Positions 48,726-58,847 are shown, counted from the stretch's first letter. The stretch: DNA of 64,000 nucleotides from Protula sp. h YS-2021 (GCA_949752745.1 OX457029.1:10951511-11015510), one strand, 5' to 3'. Translations and numbers: made by a program. Notes: a model not told the origin generated them from the letters alone.

Positions 48726-48972
48726 ATTGGCGAAATTGTACAAACACGTCTAGACCGTTCTCAGTCACACGCACTTCTAATTCATCCGAGACTGCTAGGA
48801 GAAAGCCGGGTATTCTCAACTTGTCTAGGTGATCTTTCAACACGGATTGGTCATCAAGCGATAGGACGAGATACTGTCCAAAATGCCGTAACACAATGTC
48901 ATCACATAAGTTTCTCAGATAGGAGAACCCATATGTCATGGGTTCATAATCCATCAAATAGTCGTCTTCCAT
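48628..48972 (-). CDS. Diverged PC4-like protein, paralogue 3 (Polinton B)
   Basis: A 114-aa orthologue of the 12218 gene: DYEPMTYGFSYLRNLCDDIV, LEVRVTENGLDVFVQFRQY, DIITLSTVEWNALLHALDW. It has a TATA box (48993-49000) about 21 bases upstream, very close to the ATG. Confidence 0.58.
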   Translation of the reverse strand: MEDDYLMDYEPMTYGFSYLRNLCDDIVLRHFGQYLVLSLDDQSVLKDHLDKLRIPGFLLAVSDELEVRVTENGLDVFVQFRQYDELTEGCDIITLSTVEWNALLHALDWEESSA

Positions 48973-48992
48973 CTCGTCTCGTGTGTGTGTGT

Positions 48993-49000
48993 ATTTTATA
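48993..49000 (-). promoter_or_regulatory. TATA-like box overlapping a stop codon (49370 gene / 48972 gene)
   Basis: Minus-strand GAGTATAAAATACAC contains the TAA stop (48998-48996) of the upstream paralogue. It is another case of the stop-in-TATA arrangement, with AT instead of AG after TATAAA. Confidence 0.5.
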
Positions 49001-49370
49001 CTCGGAGGATGTCGAACAGTGGATGCTGTATAGCTTCTAGGAATCGTAAGATTGCGCGCCAGTTCTTGATATCAAAGAAGATCAACTGTGCATAGGGTGT
49101 GTCTGGCACAACTCCCTTATAATCCTTTGGATAATCCTGTAAAAGATTTCTACAGAATGTCACACGTATGTTAGAATCATATTCAGCCACTGTCACTTCC
49201 AGTTTATTTTCAAGTCTGCGTTTAAACCCAGCTTCAAGCGGTATGTTTTTAAAGTCTTTCCACACTTCAGGTTTAAACTGATAAGCAGAACATCTCCGAG
49301 AACCCATCATCACTTCATTCCTCTCATTGACTTTAAGGTAAACACCATCGTTTAACATGAGTGCATTCAT
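48996..49370 (-). CDS. Diverged PC4-like protein, paralogue 2 (Polinton B)
   Basis: 124 aa from ATG 49370: MNALMLNDGVYLKVNERNEV, FKPEVWKDFKNIPLEAGF, FFDIKNWRAILRFLEAIQHP. Highly similar to the 11795 gene; most changes are conservative, which indicates selection on the protein. Confidence 0.6.
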   Translation of the reverse strand: MNALMLNDGVYLKVNERNEVMMGSRRCSAYQFKPEVWKDFKNIPLEAGFKRRLENKLEVTVAEYDSNIRVTFCRNLLQDYPKDYKGVVPDTPYAQLIFFDIKNWRAILRFLEAIQHPLFDILRV

Positions 49371-49387
49371 GATGGGGGGTTACCTGG

Positions 49388-49759
49388 TTATGCGTTGTCG
49401 TCTTGTCTGCGAAGCCTTTTATCCACTTCTTTCACCTGCTTCTTCAACATTTTCCATTCAGGTATGGTCAGCAAGATACCCTTTTTCGTAGGACGGTTCC
49501 TTCCAGTCCCCTCATCTCTGAGGTACTTGCAAATGTTCACCACACCTTCATCGCTTTGTTTCATAATCTTGATATACTTTCCATTGCCTAGAGAAAGCAT
49601 TCCATCCCACGACTGTGGTGGTGGTGGTGCCGCCGTCGCCGTCTCCACTTTTAATTTCTTTATAGTGGTGGTGGTGGCGGTGGTGGGATTTTTCACGTTC
49701 AAGTCTTTCACCGTATCTGCTAGAGTATCCATATCCGTTGTTGTTGCAGATCTCTTCAT
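49388..49759 (-). CDS. PC4/Sub1-like ssDNA-binding protein (Polinton B)
   Basis: A 123-aa orthologue of the 11410 gene. The PC4 core is almost unchanged (LGNGKYIKIMKQSDEGVVNI, RPTKKGILLTIPEWKMLKKQ), while the Thr/Ala/Pro-rich N-terminus has changed length. ATG 49759 chosen; TATA box at 49814-49821. Confidence 0.75.
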   Translation of the reverse strand: MKRSATTTDMDTLADTVKDLNVKNPTTATTTTIKKLKVETATAAPPPPQSWDGMLSLGNGKYIKIMKQSDEGVVNICKYLRDEGTGRNRPTKKGILLTIPEWKMLKKQVKEVDKRLRRQDDNA

Positions 49760-49813
49760 GTTCACCCTCAGCTCACTCTCACTCTGAAGTTGTGGTGAGA
49801 GTCCCCCCCCCCC

Positions 49814-49821
49814 CTTTTATA
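49814..49821 (-). promoter_or_regulatory. TATA box overlapping the PolB stop codon (Polinton B)
   Basis: Minus-strand GTATAAAAGGGGGGG contains the PolB stop TAA (49819-49817). It lies 55 bases before ATG 49759, just as at 11348-11359 in Polinton A. Confidence 0.7.
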
Positions 49822-52800
49822 CTGTTGCTGCTGCCGCCGCCGCCCTGGCCGTCCCGGCCGCCCTGGCTGCCGCCGCCCTGGCTGCTGCCTTGTAATGCCC
49901 ATGCGCCAAAGTGGAATAGCCATCATTCAACACGTATCGCTTATCATCAAAGGGGGAGAGAGCTACTTTCCTCAACTTCTCCGAGAAAATCTGGTGGTCA
50001 TAGCTTCGAATGGTGTGTCCTGTCACCATCATCTGCGTTTGGTTGAACAAACTGTCCTTATACTGCTCATGTTTCATCCGTCTTTGACACGCGTAAGTGA
50101 TACCTTTAGCCGTATGTTTTTCTTTCCCACCATACATCATGCTGTACATTTTCGGCCGAAGTCCAACAAACTCTTCAATGGGAATGCCTGCCGTCTCATC
50201 TTTCATTTTCCCAAGCACTTTCTTGTTCACGTTGGAATGCAGGAAATGATTGGGGGGATAGTCACTTGTGTCGAACAAGTCGGCATCTTCCTGCATATCC
50301 TTGTAGATATCATCCGTTTCTATGTCGTAACATAGACTGTCGGTGTCGCTGAACAACAACTTGGCGTCGGGATACTTGGTCATGATGTAGTTGTAATGAA
50401 AGTCAAACATGAGCACTTTGCTGAGGTCGAGAATGGTGAAGCCGACTTGAATGGGCTTATCCAGAAGCAAATCCACTTTGTGTAAATGTACCGCGGTCAA
50501 ATCTTCGTTGAAAATTCTAAATTGGTGGAATGACGGTTTGGCTACAACTTTCTTGAACCGCTTTTCCTGGTGAATGAGTTCCACATGGATGCGTTTTCTC
50601 ACATTTTCCATGGTTTTGCCAAACACAGAGTTGTTCATCAATTTGAAAAAATCTTTCTCAAACGGGTTCTTGGCCAACTTTCTCTTTTCCGTGTTCAACG
50701 AGATGTATTTCGCTAACCATTTGCTCTGTGCAAACATGATGGCACGATGCACCTTCGTAACTTCCAATCCCAGTGACACATATTGCTGTAAATTTCTATA
50801 ATGAAGTACATATTTCTTCTTGTCACACAAGTTGGGAATAAGCTTTTCACTAAGTTTGCCTTTCATGTTGAGATCTTTCCGTAGCTTCTCACTATGTTCT
50901 GACAATTCTCCCACCTTCACACATTTCCGCTCTGGAGCCACTGGGTAGTGATTATGACGATCATGAATGGTCTGTGGGTATTCCAAATCCACTTCTAAAA
51001 TGTAGCCAATCTCGTCATCTTCATCCACTTCCATGAAGTCAATGGATTCTGGCTCGTTCACCCACATGAATCCACTTTCCGGCATGCTTTGTGACATGGC
51101 CCAGCCGTACAGGTTGTTCGCATCCAGGTACATCAGGTAATGGGTCGGTTTCGTGGGATCATACTCTGCTACGTAGGGGTTATTTGCTTTCGCATACTTG
51201 TGTGTGATGACAGATATTCCTCCACGTAAGCCTTGTTCAACCATTTGGTACATGTCAATGTCATTGATCAATTCCAACTTCACCTTTGTCGCTTTTAACA
51301 TCGCATCCCACGACAAGCCTGGCGCTGTATAGTAGTGGGCAGGATCCAATTCATAGGTGTTGAGACATACGTGACGAAAGTTTTCAAACACGTCAGCCAG
51401 CAGTAACACATCCGATTTCAGGTACAAGTCATGGTAGTCGCCAAATGTAATGCAGTGGAATGTCTCCCACACCTTCTGTGCATGTGCATAATCCTCATCA
51501 CTAATGCCTTCTTCACTAAGCTGACTGTAAAACTTGTCCTTGGACGGCAGTTGTGTTTCAGCAAACTTGGATGGCTCATCCACGTAATCGTAGGGGTACA
51601 CTCCCTTTCTCAACAGTAACTCTTGCTGGTCGCTATCGTGAATGTGAGAGGTCATGTGATAAAAGTTCTCTTTCCCTTCTGCCGCCAGGTTGGAGACCAA
51701 CTTCTGTAGAGACGTACTCATGAACTGAAAGCTGTCCGTAAATTTCAGATTGCTCATGGTGAATGCAATATATTTCTCAACGGTGTTGGGAATGACCGTA
51801 AGCGTTTCATTTTTGAACTTTCCAATTTCCTCCATGATCAAATGACTGTCATAGCCTCGCAAATTGTGGAAAAAGACAGGGATGATAAACGAATCTTTAT
51901 CCCCCTGCTGATCCTTTCGAAATCGAAATTGTAAATTGCATTCACTATGTGCAGCTCCACGGTATTTGCCATTGATATGATCATGATCTCTCACACGATC
52001 TGCTCCTAGAGGCTCATGACAAATGTAGCAGTCGGCCGCAGTCCTGAAATCCTCTTTGTCTGCGCGAGTCATCACCATCTCCTTTGGCTGTTGTAAACCG
52101 TGCACAATACGATCACGCTCAGTCACCATATGGTCTAAAATGACTTTCACAGCATTGTCTCCTCGATACAGGACTGGGGCGCGTGTCTCATACTGGCTCA
52201 CAACCACATAGGCAAAGCTGTTTGGACGATGATGCTGGTACCTCACTTCTTCATGCTTTTTCGTGAAACATTCAAAGTCGGCATAAATCACAAAAGGGTC
52301 TCGCTGTTGTTTGGCTACATTCTTGAACTTGATAAAGGGTTCCTTGGGAAATGATAAACGTTGCGCTCCATGCTTGCCACACACTTCGCGATGCTTGTCT
52401 AACAGATCTTGTCGCTTAAACCCGTGAAGGCAGTTGAAACAATAAAACATTGCTCCATTATACTTGGTACGATAAGCCATCAGTCTGCTGAAATTCTTGA
52501 TGAGACAATAATGCCTTGTCTTGTCATTGCTAATCAAAAGTAAGTTGATTTCTCTCGCGCTGCTAGCGCTGCTAGCGCTGCTGGTGTTTCGACTCAGTTG
52601 TATCGGAACAACGACATCCTGTTCATATCCAAACACGTTGATGGACACATCATTCTCCTTTTCAAACTTTGGAATGTCCTTCGTCGGTGTCGGAAATGTC
52701 ATGCCTTCCACCTTCAATTCATTCTCAAATACCTTGTATAGATGCACACGCTATGGGTTATTGCTTGTTGAAGGGTGAAGGTGAGCCAATACTGACCATA

Positions 52801-53566
52801 AGAAACACTTGTTGTCTTTATTCTTAATGTTTAACACACCCTTTGTATCCTTCACTCTCTTCGGCAGTTTGATATAACTGCTCGCTTCCAGAGGTGCTGA
52901 TGTAGCTGTATGCACTTCAATATACAGGATGTTATCCAACACCCAGCCAGACCCTTGTCGCTCATGTTCATCAAACTTGGTAAACAATTCTTTATAGGCT
53001 TCTGGCAAGTCCTGTTCAATATCCTCTGGGTTGTAAGCTATATAGGTTCGACTGCTGATAAAAGCATTATCCACTTGTTCTACCATCACACCTTCAGCAT
53101 TCGCCGTCAGTTTCTTGAAGCGTGCATGCACGACAATGTACCATTTCATGCCATGGTTTAAGGTCTCCAACAAATGTCTCTTAATCCGATTCTCTTGTTG
53201 CCGCATTTCAAGTAATAAATCCGATCCATCTTCAGGCTCAAACCGTCTTTCCTGTGCATTTTCACCAAGACTCACTCTTCTCCCTCTCCCTACTTGTACT
53301 GTCTTTGGAAGCATCCTGCATACATGTGTGTCAAACGCTTCCATAGATGGAAATATCTTTACACATTCACCGCAGAGGAACGGATCAGGTCTGATAATGC
53401 TATCTTCCATCGTCTTTTGTCTCTTCACTTCTATCTGCTGAACAAGCTCTTCTATAGCACGTTTCAACCTTGCTGGTTTACATGTATGTGCCACATACAA
53501 GTCCAGAAATGGAAATGTCCGTTTGCACTCATGACAAAACACTGATGTGTCTGAATTCATAGCCAT
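49817..53566 (-). pseudogene. polB: Protein-primed family B DNA polymerase with one in-frame stop
   Basis: Starts at ATG 53566 with the N-terminal finger VFCHECKRTFPFLDLYVAHTC region and runs to a TAG at 52753-52751. It continues in the same frame to 49817 with every motif of the Polinton A enzyme: YADFECF, CYICHEPLG/DHDHINGKYRGAAH, NLRGYDSH, YLKSDVLLLAD, DANNLYGW, NNSVFGK, SDTDS. The single stop lies between the N-terminal finger region and Exo I, in a locally rearranged patch. The C-terminus has an extra Ala/Arg-rich tail from GCN repeats (49820-49890). One nonsense codon could be an error or a recent mutation. Confidence 0.88.
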
Positions 53567-53640
53567 TGGTGTTTGTTGCTGCTGCTTGCTGCCGCTGCTT
53601 GCTGCCGCTGCTTGCTGCCGCTACCGCCGTCAACTACGAA
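53567..53640 (-). repeat. CAG/GCN trinucleotide repeat in the PolB leader (Polinton B)
   Basis: On the plus strand TGCTTGCTGCCGC is repeated three to four times between the PolB ATG and its TATA box (53669-53676). Comparable GCN tracts occur at or in other Polinton B genes. Confidence 0.8.
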
Positions 53641-53668
53641 AGACTGATGTGATGTTTCCCCCCCTCCC

Positions 53669-53676
53669 CTTTTATA
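53669..53676 (-). promoter_or_regulatory. TATA box of PolB (Polinton B)
   Basis: Minus-strand TATAAAAG followed by G-rich sequence, 103 bases before the ATG because of the repeat insertion. Confidence 0.65.
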
Positions 53677-53689
53677 TACACACACACAA

Positions 53690-54061
53690 AGAGGCTTTTT
53701 GAAAGTAAAAACAATTTTTATTCTTGCTTCTCAACATCTAACAATACTTTTTCCACTTAACTATAAGATAAACCACAAATAGTTTCATACAATATTAAAC
53801 AAGTTAGCGTTAAATGTAAAAAAAATAAAAATTAAACCAATTTAACGTTAAATGCTAAAAAGATAACCAAAAAAAAAACGTTAAACATAAGAGGTACACA
53901 AGATGAACTCGCAACACTATAAACACATAGAGTCTGTGATAAAATATATTAAACAATTTAACGTTAAAAAAATGCAAATGTCATTCACAAACTAATAAAA
54001 TGTCTAAAGTTCAAAACGTTCAACACAGCGCTGATGTACCCCCCCCCTCCGTCCATGATCT
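53690..54061. other. AT-rich spacer with repeated AACGTTAAA
   Basis: Four copies of AACGTTAAA or GCGTTAAA, and TTTTTATT near 53716 (a minus-strand AATAAAAA, suitable 3' end for the 54062 gene). No coding sequence. Confidence 0.5.
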
Positions 54062-54610
54062 TCACCAACACGTTGGCTCTCCGCAGTCGCACTGGTAGCG
54101 GTAGAATTGATTCATTGTAAACGGCCTCCTCGAGCATCGGAACGGATGAAAGTTATAATAACCAAAGTTCTTCAGCGTTGCCCCGCACCACCAGCAATCT
54201 GTGCACGACTCCTGTCCTAGCAATCTCGCTGTGAACTTGTAGGGTAGCAATCCACCACACGTTTTACAACAGTAATGTCGCGGGGCGTTGTGCTTCACCG
54301 GGCAATTGTGCGGCTGCCCCTCATACTCCAACCACACCCAGCACTTGTAACGTTCCGTTGTTAGCGTCACCATCTCTCCGTTCTTCCTCCGCACTCTCAC
54401 TGTCTTCTTCTCCTCCACCGGAGCCACTGCCCCCACTGCCGCCACTGCCGCCACTGCCGATGGAAACTGTAAAGCTTCCTCCAAAGCATAGTTCATCTCA
54501 GCCTTTGCTTCAGCCTTTGCCTTCTTATCCGTCAACGGCATCACAATCCTAACTACTTCATTCGCTTCGAAACGGCTCAGGTCATCTATGGCAATAGCTG
54601 GCGAGTTCAT
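54062..54610 (-). CDS. Cys/His-rich zinc-binding protein (Polinton B only)
   Basis: A 182-aa protein from ATG 54610, about 57 bases after TATATAAG (54667-54674). An Ala/Val-rich insert lies at 51-65. The C-terminal half has clustered pairs C103, C114/C115-x2-C118, C136-x2-C139-x2-C142, C159 and C174-x-C176...C181. That implies two or more zinc sites (HYCCKTCGG, CTDCWWCG, YQCDCGEPTC). No family recognised. It is the outermost gene at the PolB end; Polinton A has no counterpart. Confidence 0.55.
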   Translation of the reverse strand: MNSPAIAIDDLSRFEANEVVRIVMPLTDKKAKAEAKAEMNYALEEALQFPSAVAAVAAVGAVAPVEEKKTVRVRRKNGEMVTLTTERYKCWVWLEYEGQPHNCPVKHNAPRHYCCKTCGGLLPYKFTARLLGQESCTDCWWCGATLKNFGYYNFHPFRCSRRPFTMNQFYRYQCDCGEPTCW

Positions 54611-54671
54611 CTTGTGTACCTCTTTGTGTGTGTGTACCTCTGGTGGCTACACTGACAACAGCCTCACTTAT

Positions 54672-54795
54672 ATATGAGTTCTGGGGGGAGGGGTGGGGGG
54701 TGTTCGACAACACAGATTCTTGGGGAGGGGTGGGGGGGGTGGTCGACAAGGATTCTTGGGGAGGGGTGGGGGGGGGTGGTCGACAACACAGATTC
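54672..54795 (+). repeat. G-rich subterminal tandem repeat (Polinton B)
   Basis: Three to four units contain GGGGAGGGGTGGGGGGGTGG, GTCGACAACACA and GATTC. The same G/C-rich block is found inverted near the other end at 35775-35870 and 37828-37930. It has the form of a potential G-quadruplex. Confidence 0.8.
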
Positions 54796-55213
54796 TTGGG
54801 GAGGGGTGGGGGGGTGGTCTGACCTTTCACACATTATGCGGCACCCGTCTCGGCACACACACACCCTTTCACTCGAGACGTCTCGGCTTTTTTTCACAAG
54901 CCCCCCATACCATTATACCATTCTACACACAACGTACAACCTTTCGCAATCCTTCCACCGGAAACACACTTTTCGCTCGCAATCGCTCGCTATCGCAATC
55001 CTTGCATCATCCCTGCATCATATGACGTTTTCTTTCGTCACACTCTATCGTACCGTCTCTCGTACCGTCTCTCGTCTCTTACAACTGGGGCAGAACGCAA
55101 TGCGGGGCAGAACTCTTATCCACAATGTGGGGCAGAACTCTTACCCAAAAGTGGGGCAGAACTCTAAGAGTTCTACCCCAAAAGTGGGGCAGAACTCTTA
55201 TTTACACCCTACT
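54796..55213 (-). repeat. Right terminal inverted repeat of Polinton B
   Basis: Inverse of 34355-34776 with only a few differences, mostly homopolymer length. The near-identity of the two ends suggests recent insertion or replication-linked correction. Confidence 0.9.
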
Positions 55214-55219
55214 TTTAAC
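55214..55219 (+). other. Target-site duplication TTTAAC, right side of Polinton B
   Basis: Direct repeat of 34349-34354. Confidence 0.9.
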
Positions 55220-55574
55220 ACTGTAAGAGTATGGCAGTGCGCATCTCACTGGCGCATGAACCACTCAAAGTACTTCTACTTCCTTTATACACATTCTGGC
55301 AATTATGAAGTAAGCTTTTTCAAAAATAATGTGGCAACCAAATGTCGCTATACTGACCACTTTGCTTAAATATTACAATAAATAAAGCTTTATGTTATAC
55401 AGCCATATTAACTAACCCAAGTTCTACAATGAACACGTTTTGTGTGTTCTTTCTCAGATTTGTTTACATAATGGACTATGTATTTTTATTAAATTATGAT
55501 AATGCACTAAAGTGCCCGAACCAAAGTAATGCATGTTAGATTAATATGAATATAAAATCGCTGTAGTGCAGCAC

Positions 55575-55646
55575 GGCTCGTTGGTCTAGGGGTATGATTC
55601 TCGCTTAGGGTGCGAGAGGTCCCGGGTTCAAATCCCGGCCGAGCCC
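55575..55646 (+). tRNA. tRNA-Pro (anticodon AGG)
   Basis: GGCTCGTTGGTCTAGGGGTA, anticodon loop TTAGGGT and T-arm GGGTTCAAATCCC, with acceptor CGAGCC and C discriminator. Only the seventh acceptor pair (T-C) is mismatched. A and B boxes are intact. Confidence 0.92.
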
Positions 55647-57457
55647 TGTTTTGAAAGGATTTTTGCATCGTCTTTTTATCTGCTTAAATGGACAGAACTG
55701 TTTCTTAGAACCGTTCCTCAAAGCAGTAAGGGAGACAGCATCTGAGTTCAAATTCAGTCCTAGTTTTGGTTTCAGGTTTGCATCAAATCACAATTTGAAA
55801 CAAGTGTTTCTGCGCCAGTATTGGGAGCACCGCTATGCAATTTTGCAATTGGCATGAACTTCCCCAAATTACCAGACGTACAGTCATATAACTTATAAAT
55901 AGAAAGACAGTTGGAGAAGACTATGTATTCTTTCTTTCTTTTTCTTCTTTTCTTTATATATTCCATCAATAAAAAGGCTATAGAGGAAGAATTTTTGTTG
56001 GCATAATACTGTCAGATGTAAGCCATGGAACTTTATCAAAGGAAAACATACGTTATATATTTTTATTGCTTTTTGATACAATTCCCTAATGGCAATAGCT
56101 TTAGGTTAGAAAAAAAACACGCAAGTGCCGGTGCTGTTGAGTGCTGACATAATTACCTTCGAAACAGTGATTTCCTTACTAACGAATGCTATTTCTAAAG
56201 TGTTTGACAAAAAACACAGTTTAATTGAGACATGAATAAACCACTAGATTTCTCAACATGCCAAAAGTTAATTTTTAAGGATTATCCAGATAAAAAAGGT
56301 TTTATCACTTGTGTTTATAATGGCTAAGAAAAAAATTTTAATTGAAATTAATTCAATTTCACTAGATAACTTCCACATTCTTATTATTTAAAAAGAACTG
56401 GTGAAAGTAACAAAAATAACAGTTTTCTATTTGTTAGTTATGTGAAAGCATTACATATACTGTCTTTTAATGTAGAAAAGAATTCAGAATTCAGGTGGAT
56501 TAAAGGAAATCGATTACGCCACCCAAAGCTCATTGATGTAGCAGTGTGATTCTTGGTTTGGGTGCGACAGGCCGAGTGTTCAAGTTAAGGACGAGCCCCG
56601 TTTTTAAAAGATTTATGTATCCCCTTTTTTCTGCTAAAACGAACAGAACAAATTTTTAGTTGAGGTACAAATCTCAGACAACCACCGTTTCAGCTGCAGT
56701 TAACACTATGACATTGCTTATTTTAAGTAATTAATAAAGCGTTTTAGTTAGTTTTTAATTAATTACCAATCTGTGAAGGTCGTACGAGAAACACATGGAA
56801 TCTAGTGCTTTGTATTAGCTGTAATCTAGCATATGATTAGATTTTGAGCCATCTCTATTGAGAAAATAACGACAAAAATAGGCATTACTTTTTTTGCTGA
56901 CACACTGCAGTCAGATGTCGGCCCTGGAAATACTTATCAAACAGATACATGCATTAAGTATTTTGATTTTTTTTTCGGAAAATATCAACAGTTTTTGTGA
57001 TAGTTGCATATGATTAGATTTACAGGTACATACCCTGTTAATAAAACAATAAAGGTAGACATTAGGTGAAGAATTTGCTTGTTTTTATCCGTTCTTGTTT
57101 GTTCGTTTTGTTTTGTTTTTTCATTTTTTTACTGACACAATAAGGCGCATATCGCCCATGGAACCATTTGCCTAAGGGATACATACATTCATATATTTTA
57201 ATTATTTTCGATATAATGTCCCGATGTACTACAAGCTTAACTGTTGTAGTGATTGCTTACTGTCAAGTAAACAAGCGTAGATGCCTGTAGTGTAGGAGCT
57301 GGTGTATCTTCTTTCAAACAGTCTATCCAGCTTCGGCTAATGTATATATTTTTTAGTCACAGAAACGCACGAAAATCAACACCCTCAAAAACAATGAAGT
57401 AATGACGTAAATTCAAAATAATATTTTAATATTCTCGATGCTGCGCAGAAAAGATTG
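55647..57457. other. Spacer with diverged copies of a tRNA-Pro-containing unit
   Basis: Sequence after the tRNA-Pro (TTTTTGCATCGTCTTTTTATC..ACAGAA) is repeated in decayed form after the tRNA-like sequence at 56528. A further shared segment (CTGTCAGATGTAAGCCATGG..TTATCAAA) occurs near 56010, 56910 and 57155. That implies two to three old tandem copies of a unit of about 0.8-0.9 kb. Confidence 0.55.
56528..56598 (+). pseudogene. Decayed tRNA-Pro copy
   Basis: GCTCATTGATGTAGCAGTGT, loop TTTGGGT (UGG), then a damaged T-arm (GTGTTCAAGTTAAGG) and ACGAGCCCC. D-arm and T-arm pairing are lost, so it is not expected to function. Confidence 0.7.
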
Positions 57458-57609
57458 ATTTATTGATTGATTGATTGGTTTAGCGACACGAGCAACCCGT
57501 TAGGGTCATATTGTGTCAGTTCTGTTGCTATTGGAAAACTCAGTTGAAACTAAGATCAATTAAAATAGACAAAAAAGTAGTGTATAATCTAAAACCAACT
57601 AAATTTAAT

Positions 57610-58440
57610 TTAAAACTTGCTGTACAGGTGAATTTCTTTTAAAAAAGAAATAATTTTGCTTGGTGTTACCTTTGTAAAAAGGTCTTTCATGGAATTCACA
57701 CTGTAGTAGCGTGAACGAATGTTCTGAAAGTCTACGCAATTGAGTAGAATATGTTTTACAGTCAAACGTTCTTGACAACCAATACATTCTGGCGGCGCAT
57801 CGCCTCTCAAAAGATATCTGTGGGTGATGTATGTATGCCCGATTCGGGCTCTATGCATAACCGTTGTGTCGCGAATATTGCCAAAAGCTAGCTGCTTTTG
57901 TCCAACTGTTGGTTGGATTTGTAACAGTTTGTTATTTCTTTGTTCGTTCCACTTTTGTTGCCAAAGGTTTTTTACATAGCTTGAGATATGGGGTTTAAAG
58001 TCGGAGTATGGTATGAGAAGGTCGGATATGTTGTAGTTTAGCGCCTCTTTTGCTGCCTGGTCCGCAGCTTCATTACCCGATATGCCGACGTGGCTTGGCA
58101 CCCAGCAAAACACTACGGATTTGCCTTGTTTGATTGCCCTTTCATAACGTTCTATTAGGTCTAAAATTATCGTGTTCGACACCTGCAGATTTTCTAGTGA
58201 TTGTAAGACCGATAAGGAATCGACACAGATAAGGAAGTTTTTGTACCTACTAATCTTGACGATTTCCATGGCTAGTTGGAGTGCCCGAACCTCCGCGGAA
58301 AAGATGGAGGAGCCGTTTGGTATTCTTGTTTTCAGGGTATTCGATTTTGTAACTATTGAGGCAGCAACTTTGTTATTGAGTTTAGATCCGTCCGTGTATA
58401 TGAAATGTGACGAGGGTAAGTTTCCCTTATCTCAGCAAAC
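57610..58440 (-). pseudogene. RNase H and C-terminal zinc region of a non-LTR retrotransposon
   Basis: The frame includes TDGSKLNNKV, FSAEVRALQLAMEIV, LICVDSLSVLQSLENL and WVPSHVGISGNEAADQAAKE, the four RNase H motifs with D, E, D, D. It ends with IGHTYITHRYLLRG and CIGCQE...KHILLNC, the retroelement C-terminal zinc-knuckle-like region. It is joined to the upstream part only through a frameshift near 58435. Confidence 0.8.
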
Positions 58441-58847
58441 CTAACTTTGAACTCTTCAGCATTTGTTGTGTCTTTGGAAAAGTTTGTCAGAGTTTTGTTT
58501 ATGGTTGGCCTTTGTATTTTCCATGTTGGGTATTTTGAAACTTTTAAGTTTGCAATTTGCTCAACTTTGATTCCAGCATTATTAAGATGGTTACGGATTC
58601 TAGTGCCAAAGGGTGCGATAACCCTAGGGCGTGTGCTTAAGAGTTCTGAATGGTCTTTTTCGAACACTGCCTTATGGGTCGGGTTTTCCTTATTTGCGTA
58701 TAGTTTAATTGCATATTGCATTGAAAGTTTGATTCGTTGGATATCTAATGGTTGTTCATTTGATTCAACCTGAAGGCTTTCCACAGGTGACGTTCTGAAA
58801 GCGTTAAGGCAGAGGCGAAGGCCTTGGTTTTGTATTGGGTTCAGCAT
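58441..58847 (-). pseudogene. RT thumb/connection region of the same retrotransposon
   Basis: MLNPIQNQGLRLCLNAFRTS and PVESLQVESNEQPLDIQRIK match the connection segment between reverse transcriptase and RNase H in Jockey-like elements. The catalytic RT core is missing. Confidence 0.65.

Larger units (their letters stand above)
34355..55213. mobile_element. Polinton B (Maverick/Polinton element, 20,859 bp)
   Basis: Bounded by about 420-bp inverted repeats starting AGTAGGG and a TTTAAC duplication. Gene order is that of Polinton A but inverted, so the virion module runs rightward and PolB/PC4 leftward. It has about 4 kb more on the virion side (34355-39405) and one extra gene near the PolB end. 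Integrase, ATPase, penton, core and several small virion genes are intact. The major capsid gene (11-base deletion), protease (deletion and truncation), PolB (one in-frame TAG) and the 39990 gene are damaged. GC content and GCN trinucleotide repeats are much higher than in Polinton A. Confidence 0.95.
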
